From Chlorogloeopsis sp. ULAP01 (GTDB lineage Bacteria; Cyanobacteriota; Cyanobacteriia; Cyanobacteriales; Nostocaceae), in the NCBI RefSeq assembly GCF_030381805.1, contig NZ_JAUDRH010000019.1:1-64000 (forward strand): a stretch of DNA of 64,000 nucleotides, written 5' to 3'. The translations under genes and the position numbers were made by a program. The stretch's first letter is position 1; each line of letters opens with the position of its first letter. Below are positions 19,189-28,234 of the stretch, piece by piece. A model generated the notes under the pieces. That model ran no database searches. It was given only the letters and a program-made list of their open reading frames with translations, and was not told where the DNA came from.

Positions 19189-19476
19189 TAACAGCACTAG
19201 TTAGGATTTGTCGTGCAAGCAAACAGTAGTCGGATTTGTTGGGGTTAGTATCCGCGCCCTTGAGTAATATGTACCAAGGGCGCAGATGTAATATTTACTG
19301 CATTGCGAACACTGTTCCATCACACACCCCAATGCTCTCATCTACTATATGTACTGTTTCTTAACGTCAACGGATAAGTTAATTCAAAAATTAATTTAAA
19401 AATCAAAGAAATCAAAATACTTTAATACAGTAAATTTACGTAATTGCAAAGCAACAATTTGCGCTAATCTGGAGGA

Positions 19477-19824
19477 ATGAAATACGAAACTGCTCGCAAA
19501 TTTCTAATTGATCAAACACTCATTATTGAGGAAAATACAGATACCCTCCTGAGGCGAATGCAGCAGGGCAAACCGCCTGTTCCCGGACAGATCACCTCAA
19601 CATTACTGGCGTTGAAAGTAGTATTTGAAGGTCTCAAAGAAGCCACTACTATTGATCGAGAATTGGCTTACGCTTTGTATCAACTCACAATCAAAACTCA
19701 AATGTTATTTGCAGGAGGACGCAAAGCAGGGGTTGACTGGCCGCCCCTGCTCAAAGAAGATTTATTAAGAATAGCGATCGCAACTGAAAGTATTTTTTCT
19801 GGTCACTGGCAAAATTTACATTAA
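19477..19824 (+). CDS. Conserved-looking helical protein of unknown function
   Basis: The 115-residue, soluble, mostly alpha-helical protein has internal LLALKVVFEGLKEATTIDRELAYALYQLTIKTQ and a C-terminal WPPLLKEDLLRIAIATESIFSG. It reads like a real coding region with normal codon use and is of a kind found singly in cyanobacterial genomes. GGAGG sits only one base before the ATG, closer than usual. I do not recognise a function. It has no operon partner; the next gene is on the opposite strand. Confidence 0.6.
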   Translation: MKYETARKFLIDQTLIIEENTDTLLRRMQQGKPPVPGQITSTLLALKVVFEGLKEATTIDRELAYALYQLTIKTQMLFAGGRKAGVDWPPLLKEDLLRIAIATESIFSGHWQNLH

Positions 19825-19867
19825 GTTGGTTAGTAGATAGTCGATAGTAACTACTAACCACTATCCC

Positions 19868-20479
19868 TTACCTAGTTCGCAGTTCTGCTTCCAACTTTTT
19901 AAGATCGGACTTGAGCAAAACAGTCATTTGCCCAGTGAAAGCTTTACCAGTTCTAGGTTGGGCAACTTCCATCCAGTAGGCATAGCGATCGCCTAAACGC
20001 AATTCTCCCCGCAAAGCTTCGCGAATAGGAGTTTTAGCAAAACGGGCTGAGTTAACTACACCCTGGCTCGGATATTCGTACACTACCTGAGCGTTTTTAA
20101 AGTCTTCATAGATATCTAAGCCATAAATTACCCGTAAAGATTCCTGCAAGCGCTCAAAATTCATGCCGTTAATCGCATCATAAATGGCTAGACGCTCGTT
20201 GCGGATCTGGCTGCGATTTCTAATAAACCCGACTTTGCCAGGAGGTAATACTGAGGCTTGAAAAGTAAACCTTTGGGCAGCAGTGTCGCTCTTTTGTACA
20301 AAAAATTGCTCGTTATGATGGGGGCGTAACGTTGGATGTGCTTTAATCCAAGCACCGACTTGTTCTGTACCTTGCCCTGGTAATGCTTGAGCTTGATTTG
20401 CAAACAAAGTATCCAAATACATCCAAGGCAGGAGAGAAAAAGGCAAAATTAAAAGGTTCAGTAGAGGTTTTCTTAGCAT
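19868..20479 (-). CDS. Exported protein of unknown function
   Basis: The 203-residue protein begins with a basic N-terminus and a hydrophobic stretch (LLNLLILPFSLLPWMYLDTLFA) ending near NQAQALPGQG, which fits a signal peptide cut at an AxA-like site. The rest is soluble, with several short repeats of polar beta character and no cysteines. It should be periplasmic or lumenal. I do not recognise a named family. The gene is separated by 65 bases from the dehydrogenase gene downstream on the same strand. Confidence 0.65.
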   Translation of the reverse strand: MLRKPLLNLLILPFSLLPWMYLDTLFANQAQALPGQGTEQVGAWIKAHPTLRPHHNEQFFVQKSDTAAQRFTFQASVLPPGKVGFIRNRSQIRNERLAIYDAINGMNFERLQESLRVIYGLDIYEDFKNAQVVYEYPSQGVVNSARFAKTPIREALRGELRLGDRYAYWMEVAQPRTGKAFTGQMTVLLKSDLKKLEAELRTR

Positions 20480-20544
20480 TTTCGCTTGTTTTCAAAGGGT
20501 AATCTTAGTTTTCCCTCACAACCCCTACTGCCTTACTAGTAATA

Positions 20545-21600
20545 TTACGGAATCATTGCTACTTTAATTACTTTGCGCGATCGCATTTCCAAGAACACTG
20601 TCTCCAAATCTTTCAAAGGACACTGCTTACTAATCAATAACTCAAACGGAATCTTTCGACTAGCGATTAGTGCCAGCGCTGCTCTGACAAATTCAGGAGT
20701 ATTATGAAATACTCCCTTAAGCGTCAATTCGCTGTAGTGTAATTGTTCTGTATTCACGGTAATTGTCGTATCTCGCGGGCAACCGCCGAATAAGTTAACA
20801 GTAGCACCAGGACGAGCGCAAGCAATCGCTGTTTCCCAAACACTAGGTACACCTGTTGCTTCAATTACCACATCAGCCCCCCAACCATCTGTGAATTCTT
20901 TCACCACGGTGGGTATATCAGGCAGTTGACGGTAATTAAAAGTTTGTGCAGCACCGAGTTTTTGACCAATTTCTAACCTTTGGTCATTACCGCCAAATAA
21001 AAATACTTCTACTGAGCAATCATAAGCTAACTTAGCTACAAACATCAGCCCGATCGCTCCATCTCCCAAAACTACTACCCGATCGCCAGCTTTGACATGA
21101 GAACGCGCCACTCCATGCAACACGCAAGCCAAAGGTTCAGTCATTGCTGCCAATTCATCGGGTAAATCGTCGGGAATCGGCAATAAATTATGTTCTACTA
21201 TTGGCGCGGGGATTTTCAAATATTCAGCAAAAGTGCCGTTATTCCAAGTTAAATCCGGACATAGAGAATATTCTTGATGTTGACAAAAAAAGCAATTCAT
21301 GCATGGGGCAGAATTATTAGCAACCACGCGATCGCCCACTTGCCAACCTTTGACTCCCTTGCCTACAGCTACAATACGTCCAGCAGCCTCATGACCAAAA
21401 AGAGTGGGAGGTTTGAGCATTTTGGCATGACCGCCACGACGCCATACTTTTAAATCTGTACCACAAGTTGTAGCCGCTCCTACCTGAATCACTATTTCTC
21501 CCTTGTCAGGAGTAGGATCGGCGACATTTTCTAGACGTAAATCTTCTTGACCGTAAAGTAAGGCTGCTAACACAGCTTGTGACCTATTAATAAGCTCCAC
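20545..21600 (-). CDS. Zinc-dependent medium-chain alcohol dehydrogenase
   Basis: The 351-residue protein has the zinc MDR layout: catalytic zinc ligand Cys in ATTCGTDLKVW, GHEAAGRIVAVG, structural zinc cysteines in CMNCFFCQHQEYSLC, and the nucleotide-binding VVVLGDGAIGLMFV. It oxidises or reduces an alcohol/sugar substrate with NAD(P)H in the cytoplasm. Sequence features are closest to threonine/sorbitol dehydrogenase-like members, but the substrate is not fixed. GTG at 21,600 is used as start; a GTG at 21,573 gives the more usual family N-terminus (LAALLYGQEDLRLE). Confidence 0.88.
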   Translation of the reverse strand: MELINRSQAVLAALLYGQEDLRLENVADPTPDKGEIVIQVGAATTCGTDLKVWRRGGHAKMLKPPTLFGHEAAGRIVAVGKGVKGWQVGDRVVANNSAPCMNCFFCQHQEYSLCPDLTWNNGTFAEYLKIPAPIVEHNLLPIPDDLPDELAAMTEPLACVLHGVARSHVKAGDRVVVLGDGAIGLMFVAKLAYDCSVEVFLFGGNDQRLEIGQKLGAAQTFNYRQLPDIPTVVKEFTDGWGADVVIEATGVPSVWETAIACARPGATVNLFGGCPRDTTITVNTEQLHYSELTLKGVFHNTPEFVRAALALIASRKIPFELLISKQCPLKDLETVFLEMRSRKVIKVAMIP

Positions 21601-21654
21601 CTGATTTTATCAGGGGGCTATACCGTTAAGCGTTTAATTTTCTCATGTTGGCAG

Positions 21655-21801
21655 AGATCCCCCCAACCCCCCTTGCTAAGGGGAGCAAAACGCGGTTAAT
21701 TTTCCCCCATTTTAAGGGGAGCCACTGCGTTGCGAAGAGAAGCGCCGTGCGGGGGTTTCCCCCGTTGTAGCAAGTGGCGTGGACTAAGGGGGATCTGACC
21801 T
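21655..21801. repeat. GC-rich dispersed repeat with inverted ends
   Basis: The block starts GATCCCCCCAACCCCCCTTG and ends with AAGGGGGATC, so its ends can pair. Inside are CGGGGGTTTCCCCCG-like palindromes and GCCACTGCG/GCAAGTGGCG arms. Similar GATCCCCCAACCCCCTT sequence occurs near 48,134. It fills most of the gap between the dehydrogenase and zinc-ribbon genes, where no gene is seen. Confidence 0.6.
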
Positions 21802-21905
21802 GAACTGAACAGTATTGAGATATAAGCGCGATCGCTTATTAAAAAAGAACCCAGAAGTCAGAAGATTTACTAACTCTGGATTCTTTACTTCAGTTCTTAA
21901 GAACC

Positions 21906-22094
21906 TTAAGCCTTGGCAGATGGCTGGAAAAGAACTCCTGTGTTTCTTCCTTCAATCGCAGTCGATAAGCTAGTGACGGTTAACAGTGGTACTTCTTGCC
22001 TACAATCCTGACAAAACCAGTAAACCTCACCATGACGGACATGACGCAAGAGGCAACCACCGCAACAAGGACAAGCGTTGCTTCTCATGCTCAT
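21906..22094 (-). CDS. Small zinc-ribbon protein
   Basis: The 62-residue protein has CPCCGGCLLRHVRHGEVYWFCQDC, a CxxC ... CxxC arrangement that should bind one zinc, followed by a short polar tail. It has a strong ribosome binding site (GGAGGAC) before the ATG, which supports that this short frame is real. Function is unknown; small proteins like this are common in cyanobacteria. It lies downstream of a glycosyltransferase gene on the same strand. Confidence 0.7.
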   Translation of the reverse strand: MSMRSNACPCCGGCLLRHVRHGEVYWFCQDCRQEVPLLTVTSLSTAIEGRNTGVLFQPSAKA

Positions 22095-22145
22095 ATTTAT
22101 GTCCTCCTTTCCAAAATTTGTGATTAGGATGCACTAAAAAATTGT

Positions 22146-23213
22146 TTAAAATTGGATTTTTGCAGAAAGAATTCGCCCATTTAAATCAACACGGTCTTTG
22201 ATAATTTTTTCGTAAACCGCTTCGTACCCATTAACCATTTGGGTAACGCTAAACTTATTTTCTACATATTTTCGGCAACTATAACGACTTAATTCCAAAG
22301 CTTTAGGAATCATTGTCGCCATTTCATCATAGGACTGGCAGACAAAGCCTGTCACGCCTTGACTAACCACCTCCGGAACAGAACCTAAATTAATGGCGAT
22401 GACTGGTGTACCAGTTGCCATCGATTCAATCATTACCAAACCAAAAGGCTCTTGCCAGGTTATGGGGAACAGGGTGATTGCAGCATTGCCGAGCAGTTCA
22501 GTTTTCTCAGCATGATTGATTTCTCCGAGATATTGAATTTGCTGACCATCTATTTGGGGGGCAATTTCTCGCTCAAAAAATTTATAATCAACTACATCCA
22601 CCTTTCCAGCCATTTTCAAGCGCCAACCTGTTTGCTTTGCAATAGCGATCGCATATTGCGGGCCTTTTTCTGGTGAAAACCGTCCTAAAAATGCCAAATA
22701 TGGTGGTTCTTGAGATTGAGCTACAAAAGGATAATCATCTGTATTAATCCCGTTATAGACTGTGCCAACGTAGTTAAGATTAATTTGTCTCTGCGCGTTA
22801 CTGATGCTGACGTATGATTGTTGATTGTGGTGGCTGTATACGTTACGATTATCCTCTGTGAAACTACCATGCAGAGTATGCACTGTAGGTGTTGGCACTA
22901 AACTCGCCAGAGGTAAAGCCGAAATCCCTACATGAGAATGTATCAGATCGAATTCCGCCGCCCGATGATAAACTTGACTAAGTTCAAGCATTTCGTACGC
23001 CGTGTATTCTTTGACATTAGGGTCTAAACGCAGCGCACGTGGATAAACTGCTTCTAATCTAGCCAGAGTTTGAGAATCTCCAGACGCAAACAAAGTGACC
23101 TCATGACCGCGACGAACCAATTCATCAGTCAAGTGACTCACTACTAGTTCAATTCCTCCATAGGTTGGAGGTGGAACTCGTTCCCATAAGGGGGCTACTT
23201 GAGCGATTTTCAT
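22146..23213 (-). CDS. Family 4 glycosyltransferase
   Basis: The 355-residue product starts MKIAQVAPLWERVPPPTYGGIE, the glycine-rich acceptor-side loop of GT4 enzymes, and has the donor-site signature EPFGLVMIESMATGTPVIA with the two glutamates of the E(x7)E motif. FLGRFSPEKGP is the usual loop starting the second Rossmann domain. It transfers a sugar from an activated donor with retention of configuration; acceptor and donor cannot be told. ATG 23,213 is chosen because it places the conserved N-terminus first. Confidence 0.88.
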   Translation of the reverse strand: MKIAQVAPLWERVPPPTYGGIELVVSHLTDELVRRGHEVTLFASGDSQTLARLEAVYPRALRLDPNVKEYTAYEMLELSQVYHRAAEFDLIHSHVGISALPLASLVPTPTVHTLHGSFTEDNRNVYSHHNQQSYVSISNAQRQINLNYVGTVYNGINTDDYPFVAQSQEPPYLAFLGRFSPEKGPQYAIAIAKQTGWRLKMAGKVDVVDYKFFEREIAPQIDGQQIQYLGEINHAEKTELLGNAAITLFPITWQEPFGLVMIESMATGTPVIAINLGSVPEVVSQGVTGFVCQSYDEMATMIPKALELSRYSCRKYVENKFSVTQMVNGYEAVYEKIIKDRVDLNGRILSAKIQF

Positions 23214-23570
23214 AAATTGTTTAGGTTCAGGAAGTAATACAGTCCTCAAGAAGCGGACTTACAATATAGTCTGGTCGAGTATTTGTACTCATCCATCTAA
23301 ATTTTACATTAACCGAATTGACACTTGAAAGTGCAATTTTGGGTAACCGAACCTGGTAATAGCCCCGCAGCCATTCCATGACCATCAACATTGCCGTCAA
23401 GCAACTACGATCTAAGGTTACTATCTAAGGCATCCTACTTGCATCTATCTTGGGGATCATAGAAAATGATAGGTTTTGTAATGAAAAATACGAAACTATG
23501 CCACGGGATCAAAGGGGGCAAGGAGACATGGGGCAGGGGGACAAGGAGAGTAATAAACTAACTACTGTAC
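23214..23570. other. Intergenic DNA upstream of the MITE-like repeat, no gene seen
   Basis: It contains the promoter side of the glycosyltransferase gene and A/G-rich low-complexity sequence (CAAGGGGGCAAGGAGACATG-like) near 23,510-23,550. A 63-codon frame running into the following repeat is not supported. Confidence 0.4.
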
Positions 23571-23627
23571 GGGCGGGTTTTAATAACAATCTCTCTAGGA
23601 TGACGAAATATCTAAATAAACCCGCCC
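23571..23627. repeat. MITE-like repeat with inverted ends, copy 1
   Basis: GGGCGGGTTT at 23,571 pairs with AAACCCGCCC ending at 23,627. The interior (TAATAACAATCTCTCTAGGA, then TGACGAAATATCTAAATAAA) is repeated almost exactly at 40,538-40,590. The block is preceded in both places by AACTACTGTACGGG and followed by AATGACNAATGAC heptamers. Confidence 0.8.
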
Positions 23628-23630
23628 CTA

Positions 23631-23661
23631 CCAATGACTAATGACTAATGACTAATAACCA
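23631..23661. repeat. Heptanucleotide tandem repeat (AATGACT)
   Basis: CAATGACTAATGACTAATGA and its continuation form three to four copies of a seven-base unit directly in front of the exonuclease III start codon. Short tandemly repeated heptamers of this kind are typical of heterocystous cyanobacteria. Confidence 0.75.
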
Positions 23662-24453
23662 ATGAAAATTGCTACTTGGAATGTCAACTCAATTCGCATT
23701 CGCTTGCAACAGGTTGTTGATTGGTTAATTCAAAATCCAGTTGATGTATTGTGTATGCAAGAAATCAAAGTTATAGACGAAAATTTTCCGCGATCGCCTT
23801 TTGAAGAACTAGGTTATCATCTTTATTTATCTGGTCAAAAATCATACAATGGTGTTGCCATTCTTAGTTTGCAACCTCTAGAAGATGTCAGTATTGGTTT
23901 TAGCTCAACGTTGACAGAATTACCGCCTGAATGGAACGAACAAAAACGGGTAATTACAGGCATCATTAATGGCATCAGAATTCTTAATCTTTATGTACCC
24001 AATGGTGCAGCTGTGGGAAGTGAGAAATATGAGTACAAGCTGCTTTGGTTAAAACTGCTGCGAGAGTACTTGCAATCTCTCCTATCATCCACACCTAATA
24101 TTTGTATGTGTGGTGACTTTAACATTGCCCTAGAAGCTAAAGATATTCACGAAAAAGTAAATACTGAGAATCACATTATGGCATCCGAACCAGAGCGCCA
24201 AGCTTTACGCGATGTTCTCGCGCTGGGATTTGGTGATGCCTTTCGCAAATTTACAACTGAAGGTGGACACTATAGTTGGTGGGATTATCGCGCCGCATCA
24301 TTTCGTCGTAACTTAGGATGGCGAATAGATCATCATTACCTTACACCAAACTTGTATGAGCGTGCAAAAAGTTGCACCATTGATATTACTCCCAGAAAAT
24401 TAACTCAACCTAGCGATCATGTACCAGTAATTGTGGAACTTGAAACTGAGTAA
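23662..24453 (+). CDS. xth: Exodeoxyribonuclease III
   Basis: The 263-residue protein has all signature pieces of the ExoIII/APE family: MKIATWNVNSIR, LCMQEIKV (catalytic Glu), GDFNIA (Asp-Asn), WDYRAASFRRNLGWRIDH, and the C-terminal SDHVPV with the catalytic Asp-His pair. It cuts DNA at abasic sites and degrades 3' ends during base-excision repair. Length is normal for the family. The ATG has no classical ribosome binding site, because the heptamer repeats occupy that position. No operon partner. Confidence 0.95.
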   Translation: MKIATWNVNSIRIRLQQVVDWLIQNPVDVLCMQEIKVIDENFPRSPFEELGYHLYLSGQKSYNGVAILSLQPLEDVSIGFSSTLTELPPEWNEQKRVITGIINGIRILNLYVPNGAAVGSEKYEYKLLWLKLLREYLQSLLSSTPNICMCGDFNIALEAKDIHEKVNTENHIMASEPERQALRDVLALGFGDAFRKFTTEGGHYSWWDYRAASFRRNLGWRIDHHYLTPNLYERAKSCTIDITPRKLTQPSDHVPVIVELETE

Positions 24454-24744
24454 AGTACTTCCAAGCTAAAAGTTGTAGCGATCGCCGTGCAACGGCACAA
24501 TCTGTGGGTAGACACATAGACGGCTTCAAGGTAGAGTAGTGGCTTCTGTAGACAGGCTTTGCCCGGCTTCTCGTAGGGTAAGTAGCCGCTATGGCGTCAA
24601 TGGAATTCTTTGTACTTCTTTCTACTGATACCAATTTAAAACATGATTAAGGGCAAATGGATTCACCCAACCCTGACACAGAAAGAGATTTCCAATTCCA
24701 TTTTCCAAAATCCAAAATCCAAAATCGTATTAGCTACTTTGTGG
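24454..24744. repeat. Repeat-bearing gap between convergent genes
   Basis: Between the convergent exonuclease III and WD40 genes, the stretch 24,509-24,590 (GTAGACACATAGACGG ... CCCGGCTTCTCGTAGGGTAAGTAGCCGCTA) resembles parts of the 40.3-40.4 kb repeat cluster (GTAGACACGTAGACGG ... CCGGCTTCTCGCAGAGTAG). No gene is seen. Confidence 0.5.
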
Positions 24745-27087
24745 TTAAACTACTTGCCAGATTTTGATTGTTTGATCGGAACTACCACTGACAAGAAACT
24801 TACCATCTGGGCTAACAGCAATAGTATTAACTGTGCCTGCATGCCCAGTAAGAGTTTGTAGCAATTCCCCTGACTGCAAACACCAAATCTTAATCGCATT
24901 ATCTGCACTGCCACTAAAGAGAGTATGCCCATCTGGACTAATAGTAACCGATTTCACTTCATCTGAATGTCCAGTGAAAGTATGCAACATTCTTCCACTA
25001 TCGAGATCCCAAATCTTGATTGTGTTATCAGCACTACCGCTAAAGAGGATACTGCCATGAGGATGAATCGCAACCGAGTGTACTTCACCTGTATGCCCGT
25101 TGAGGGTGCGTAGTGGTTCTCCAGTACGTGGGTTCCACAGTCGAATTTTACTATCACTACTGCCACTAGCTAGGATTGAGCCATCAGCATTGATCGCAGC
25201 AGCATGAACTGAGGAAGCATGCCAAAGGGTACAAATGCGATCGCCTTTGTGCAAATTCCAAATTTTGATTTTATTGCTGCCACTAGCAAGAATTAGTCCA
25301 TCTGGGCTGATCGTTACGAAGTTTACTGGCTTTTGATGTCCCAATAAAGTGTGCAGTAATTTACCAGTGGCGAGGTGCCAGACTTTGACATTACTTTTTG
25401 GGTGTTGACAGCTACCTATGGCGAGAAAATTCCCATCTGGGCTGATTGCAACTGATGAAACTTCTCCTAAATTGTCATTTAAGGTACGAATCGATTTACC
25501 TGTGTTGAGATCCCATAGCTTAATTGTTTTGTCTGCACTACCACTGACTAAAATTAGCCCAGATGGGCTAATTGCTAAAGATGTTATTTTGCCTATATGT
25601 CCATTCAGAGTATGGCTAAGATAAGCATAGTTTTCTTGGCGTTTACTTTTGAGGTTGGCGATCGTATACAAGATTTCCTCAACTTGGGTAATACTCTGAC
25701 TATCGCCAATTACCGCAAAATATTCTCTCAATTTTTGGAAATATTCCGTGTCTTCTATCCTGGCTGCTGATCGCATACTCTGGAGCGGGTTATTTACTTG
25801 CATTGCTCCTATTTGTCGCAGTTGCAGCCATGCTTTGATTGAATATTCTATTTGTTGATGAGCCAAAGAGCGATCGCTGAGGTGAGAGAAACTGTGAGCT
25901 AACTGCAATGCCAGATCCGGAATCCAATCACGACGTTCTCTTTCTAGAGCTTGATAGACTTGTTGATATCCTTGGGCGATCGCTTGTAGTGATTGCAAAT
26001 CAACTGGACTATTAATTAAACTCGGTAATAACTCAGGTAAAAGTGGAGGCACATCATGATGAACCAAGTGATAAACATCTGCTACCCAGCCAGCAACTAA
26101 ACAGTGACAAGTAATTAAAACTTGGCAAAGCTGTTCAAAGTCCTGATGATTAACTTGGTATTGCAAAGATAACTTACTAATGTCAATTCCCTTAGCTTGC
26201 CATTTTTCCTCCTTTTCCAATAATGCTAAATTAACAGCATTATCTCTACCGAGATAGTTAATTTCCTCTAAATTTTCTCCCAACGCAATCAATTCATCTC
26301 TGATTTTTCTCCATTCTAAGGCACGGTTTTTTGCTGACTGCTTAATTATTTCTTTATAAGGTATACGAGAAATCGTTTTGTAGTAATAATGTTCTTGTTC
26401 AATTCCCCAGTAACCAATCCGGAAATTTAAATAATCTCCATCTGCTTCTGACTCTAAAATCAAAACAGGCTCTGTTTTCAAAATACCAAACAGAGCCTTA
26501 ATACTTGATTCGCTGTGAAAACGCTTACTCTCCCAGGCTCCTGCCAAAAACTCTGTCGGTCTAACTATATCTTGTAAAGAGTAATGCTTGCCAAGAAAAT
26601 CTCTTAATCCCTCAGCTAACTTTAGCTCAAGATTGGTAGAAATTTCTTCTGGGCGAGTATCAAAATTGTCAAATTTTACTTTAGGAGGAGCAAGAAAAAT
26701 TTTTAGCGGTTTGCGTTCCTGTTTGCTAACAGAATTTAGAATTTGTGAAGGGTATAAACGCAAAGGCCAGCTCTCAAAAATCTTCTGAATTTCTGGTAGT
26801 TTGAGGGCTGTTTCTTGTTCTTGAGTTGCTATCTGTAATTGTGTTTGGCGGTAGAAAACTGCTAACTGTTGTTGCTCTTTGTGCTGATTTTTTTCTGCTT
26901 CAAATCCCTCTAGTAGACTCAGTCTTTGACTAGCACTGTTTACGGTATGAATGATTTCTTGAATGTGTCTCGGATACTCATCTTTATTTGTTTCTTGACG
27001 TACTTCATTACTTTTTTGTACTAAACTTGCAATCACAGGTGCAAATTCTAGTACTAATTGAAGTAGTAACCTTAAGCCTTGCTCCAT
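24745..27087 (-). CDS. Seven-repeat WD40 protein with a large uncharacterised N-terminal region
   Basis: Of 780 residues, the C-terminal 300 form seven WD40 repeats (each ending in variants of KTIKLWDL, with GHxxxVxSVAISPDG), enough for one closed propeller. The N-terminal 480 residues begin with a hydrophobic helix (LLLQLVLEFAPVIASLV), then a likely coiled coil (about 50-105), then a mixed domain around KPLKIFLAPPKVKFDNFD ... LAEGLRDFLGKHYS ... DIVRPTEFLAGAW, and a helical region. I do not recognise a catalytic motif, nucleotide-binding loop or NACHT domain. Cyanobacterial WD40 proteins of this layout may act in signalling or conflict systems, but that is a guess. It has no operon partner. 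Confidence 0.8.
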   Translation of the reverse strand: MEQGLRLLLQLVLEFAPVIASLVQKSNEVRQETNKDEYPRHIQEIIHTVNSASQRLSLLEGFEAEKNQHKEQQQLAVFYRQTQLQIATQEQETALKLPEIQKIFESWPLRLYPSQILNSVSKQERKPLKIFLAPPKVKFDNFDTRPEEISTNLELKLAEGLRDFLGKHYSLQDIVRPTEFLAGAWESKRFHSESSIKALFGILKTEPVLILESEADGDYLNFRIGYWGIEQEHYYYKTISRIPYKEIIKQSAKNRALEWRKIRDELIALGENLEEINYLGRDNAVNLALLEKEEKWQAKGIDISKLSLQYQVNHQDFEQLCQVLITCHCLVAGWVADVYHLVHHDVPPLLPELLPSLINSPVDLQSLQAIAQGYQQVYQALERERRDWIPDLALQLAHSFSHLSDRSLAHQQIEYSIKAWLQLRQIGAMQVNNPLQSMRSAARIEDTEYFQKLREYFAVIGDSQSITQVEEILYTIANLKSKRQENYAYLSHTLNGHIGKITSLAISPSGLILVSGSADKTIKLWDLNTGKSIRTLNDNLGEVSSVAISPDGNFLAIGSCQHPKSNVKVWHLATGKLLHTLLGHQKPVNFVTISPDGLILASGSNKIKIWNLHKGDRICTLWHASSVHAAAINADGSILASGSSDSKIRLWNPRTGEPLRTLNGHTGEVHSVAIHPHGSILFSGSADNTIKIWDLDSGRMLHTFTGHSDEVKSVTISPDGHTLFSGSADNAIKIWCLQSGELLQTLTGHAGTVNTIAVSPDGKFLVSGSSDQTIKIWQVV

Positions 27088-27713
27088 ACAGAGTTGCCTG
27101 TTAAATAAATAACCTGACTATCGTTCAGTGTTTTTAATGTCATAGCTCAACTCAATTAGGCATTAATGCCATTCAATAAAACTCCTACATATGCCGATCC
27201 TACTACTTGATCGGAACTGATGGCTCGTTTGCTCACAAAAATAGGAATAAATAACCAGAAAAAGCGTAATTTATTACTGTGAAAAATAGCTAGAATTTTG
27301 TCAAAACCCTATTAAAATTCAAAAAATTTTCAAATAAGCAAAATCGGTATTTAGCAGTTTATTTTCTCCTCAAACAAAGAAATTATTGACAGCAAGTAAG
27401 CGATCGCCTGGCTATAGGATGACGGGATATAGCTTCCTGTATCACTTAAACATAGTCAATATCCTACACCTAATCAAATCAGATTACTCTTCAAACCTTG
27501 TATAATATTTGATGCCTTTGAATGAGCTGAGATGATTCTATATTTAGCCCAATATATACTATTTTAGCTAGAAAGCAGGAGGGGGAGATACACCCCATTT
27601 AATTTCTTTAAATGGTTTTTTTTGAGCTTTTTTGCTATTTATCCCAATATTTCGCCTGTTTAATTGTTGCCAATATTTCCCTAATCCCTCGCCCCTAATC
27701 TCTACTAAATAAT
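27088..27713. other. Intergenic region, no protein gene; possible small RNA
   Basis: The AT-rich stretch holds the promoter side of the WD40 gene. On the plus strand TATAAT occurs at 27,501-27,506 and a strong intrinsic terminator lies at 27,595-27,623, although no plus-strand gene ends there. A transcript of about 110 bases between the two is possible but a matching -35 box is not evident. Confidence 0.3.
27595..27623 (+). terminator. Rho-independent terminator without an assigned gene
   Basis: CCATTTAA (27,595-27,602) pairs with TTAAATGG (27,608-27,615) around a five-base loop and is followed by eight T residues. The orientation is plus strand. The neighbouring protein genes on both sides are on the minus strand. 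Confidence 0.6.
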
Positions 27714-28103
27714 TTAGAATCTGATTCCTAATTGTCCGTTGACACCGCGAACAGAGTTATAACCAACACCTAAGAAAAGGTTATCACTAGCGCCTACTTG
27801 AACCCCACCAGATAGGGCAACACCTTTATCTTGGGAATAGTAACCTAATCCTACATAAGGTGAAAATACTGGCAAGCTCAAGAATTTTAGCACATCTACA
27901 CCAGTAGCGCTATCAGGGCCTACTCCGAACTCAGCACCCCAATCAAAAGCCCTTGCACCAACAGAATAGGTAACATCACCATCTTTGCCACCGACCGAAA
28001 CCCAAGGTTGTGGTACTAATTGAGCATGAGTGCGCTGCGGAGTAAATAAAACTAACAAACCCAGTGATGTCAGTAGTGTTTTAGTAATAAATCTTGTTTT
28101 CAT
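27714..28103 (-). CDS. Small exported protein, probably an outer-membrane beta-barrel-like fold
   Basis: The 129-residue protein has a clear signal peptide (KTRFITKTLLTSLGLLVLFTPQRTHAQ, likely cut after THA). The mature part is Gly-rich with alternating hydrophobic residues (YSVGARAFDWGAEFGVG, SPYVGLGYYS, NLFLGVGYNSVRGVNGQLGIRF) and ends in an aromatic residue, as outer-membrane barrel strands do. At about 100 residues it is too short for a classic porin. ATG start with AGGAG upstream. Function unknown. Confidence 0.7.
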   Translation of the reverse strand: MKTRFITKTLLTSLGLLVLFTPQRTHAQLVPQPWVSVGGKDGDVTYSVGARAFDWGAEFGVGPDSATGVDVLKFLSLPVFSPYVGLGYYSQDKGVALSGGVQVGASDNLFLGVGYNSVRGVNGQLGIRF

Positions 28104-28234
28104 GTTCTTCTCCTATGAGTCCATTGCCAATGGTGACGGATTTGACTGTATCTGGGTGCCAGGTATAGGCGATCGCCTTAGGAATATCAATATTCACAAA
28201 AACGGATACGAAATTGTGTTTTTTCTAATATCTT

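Noticed and set aside
23450..23641. 63-codon plus-strand frame before exonuclease III
   Set aside because: It reads through the MITE-like element and heptamer repeats.
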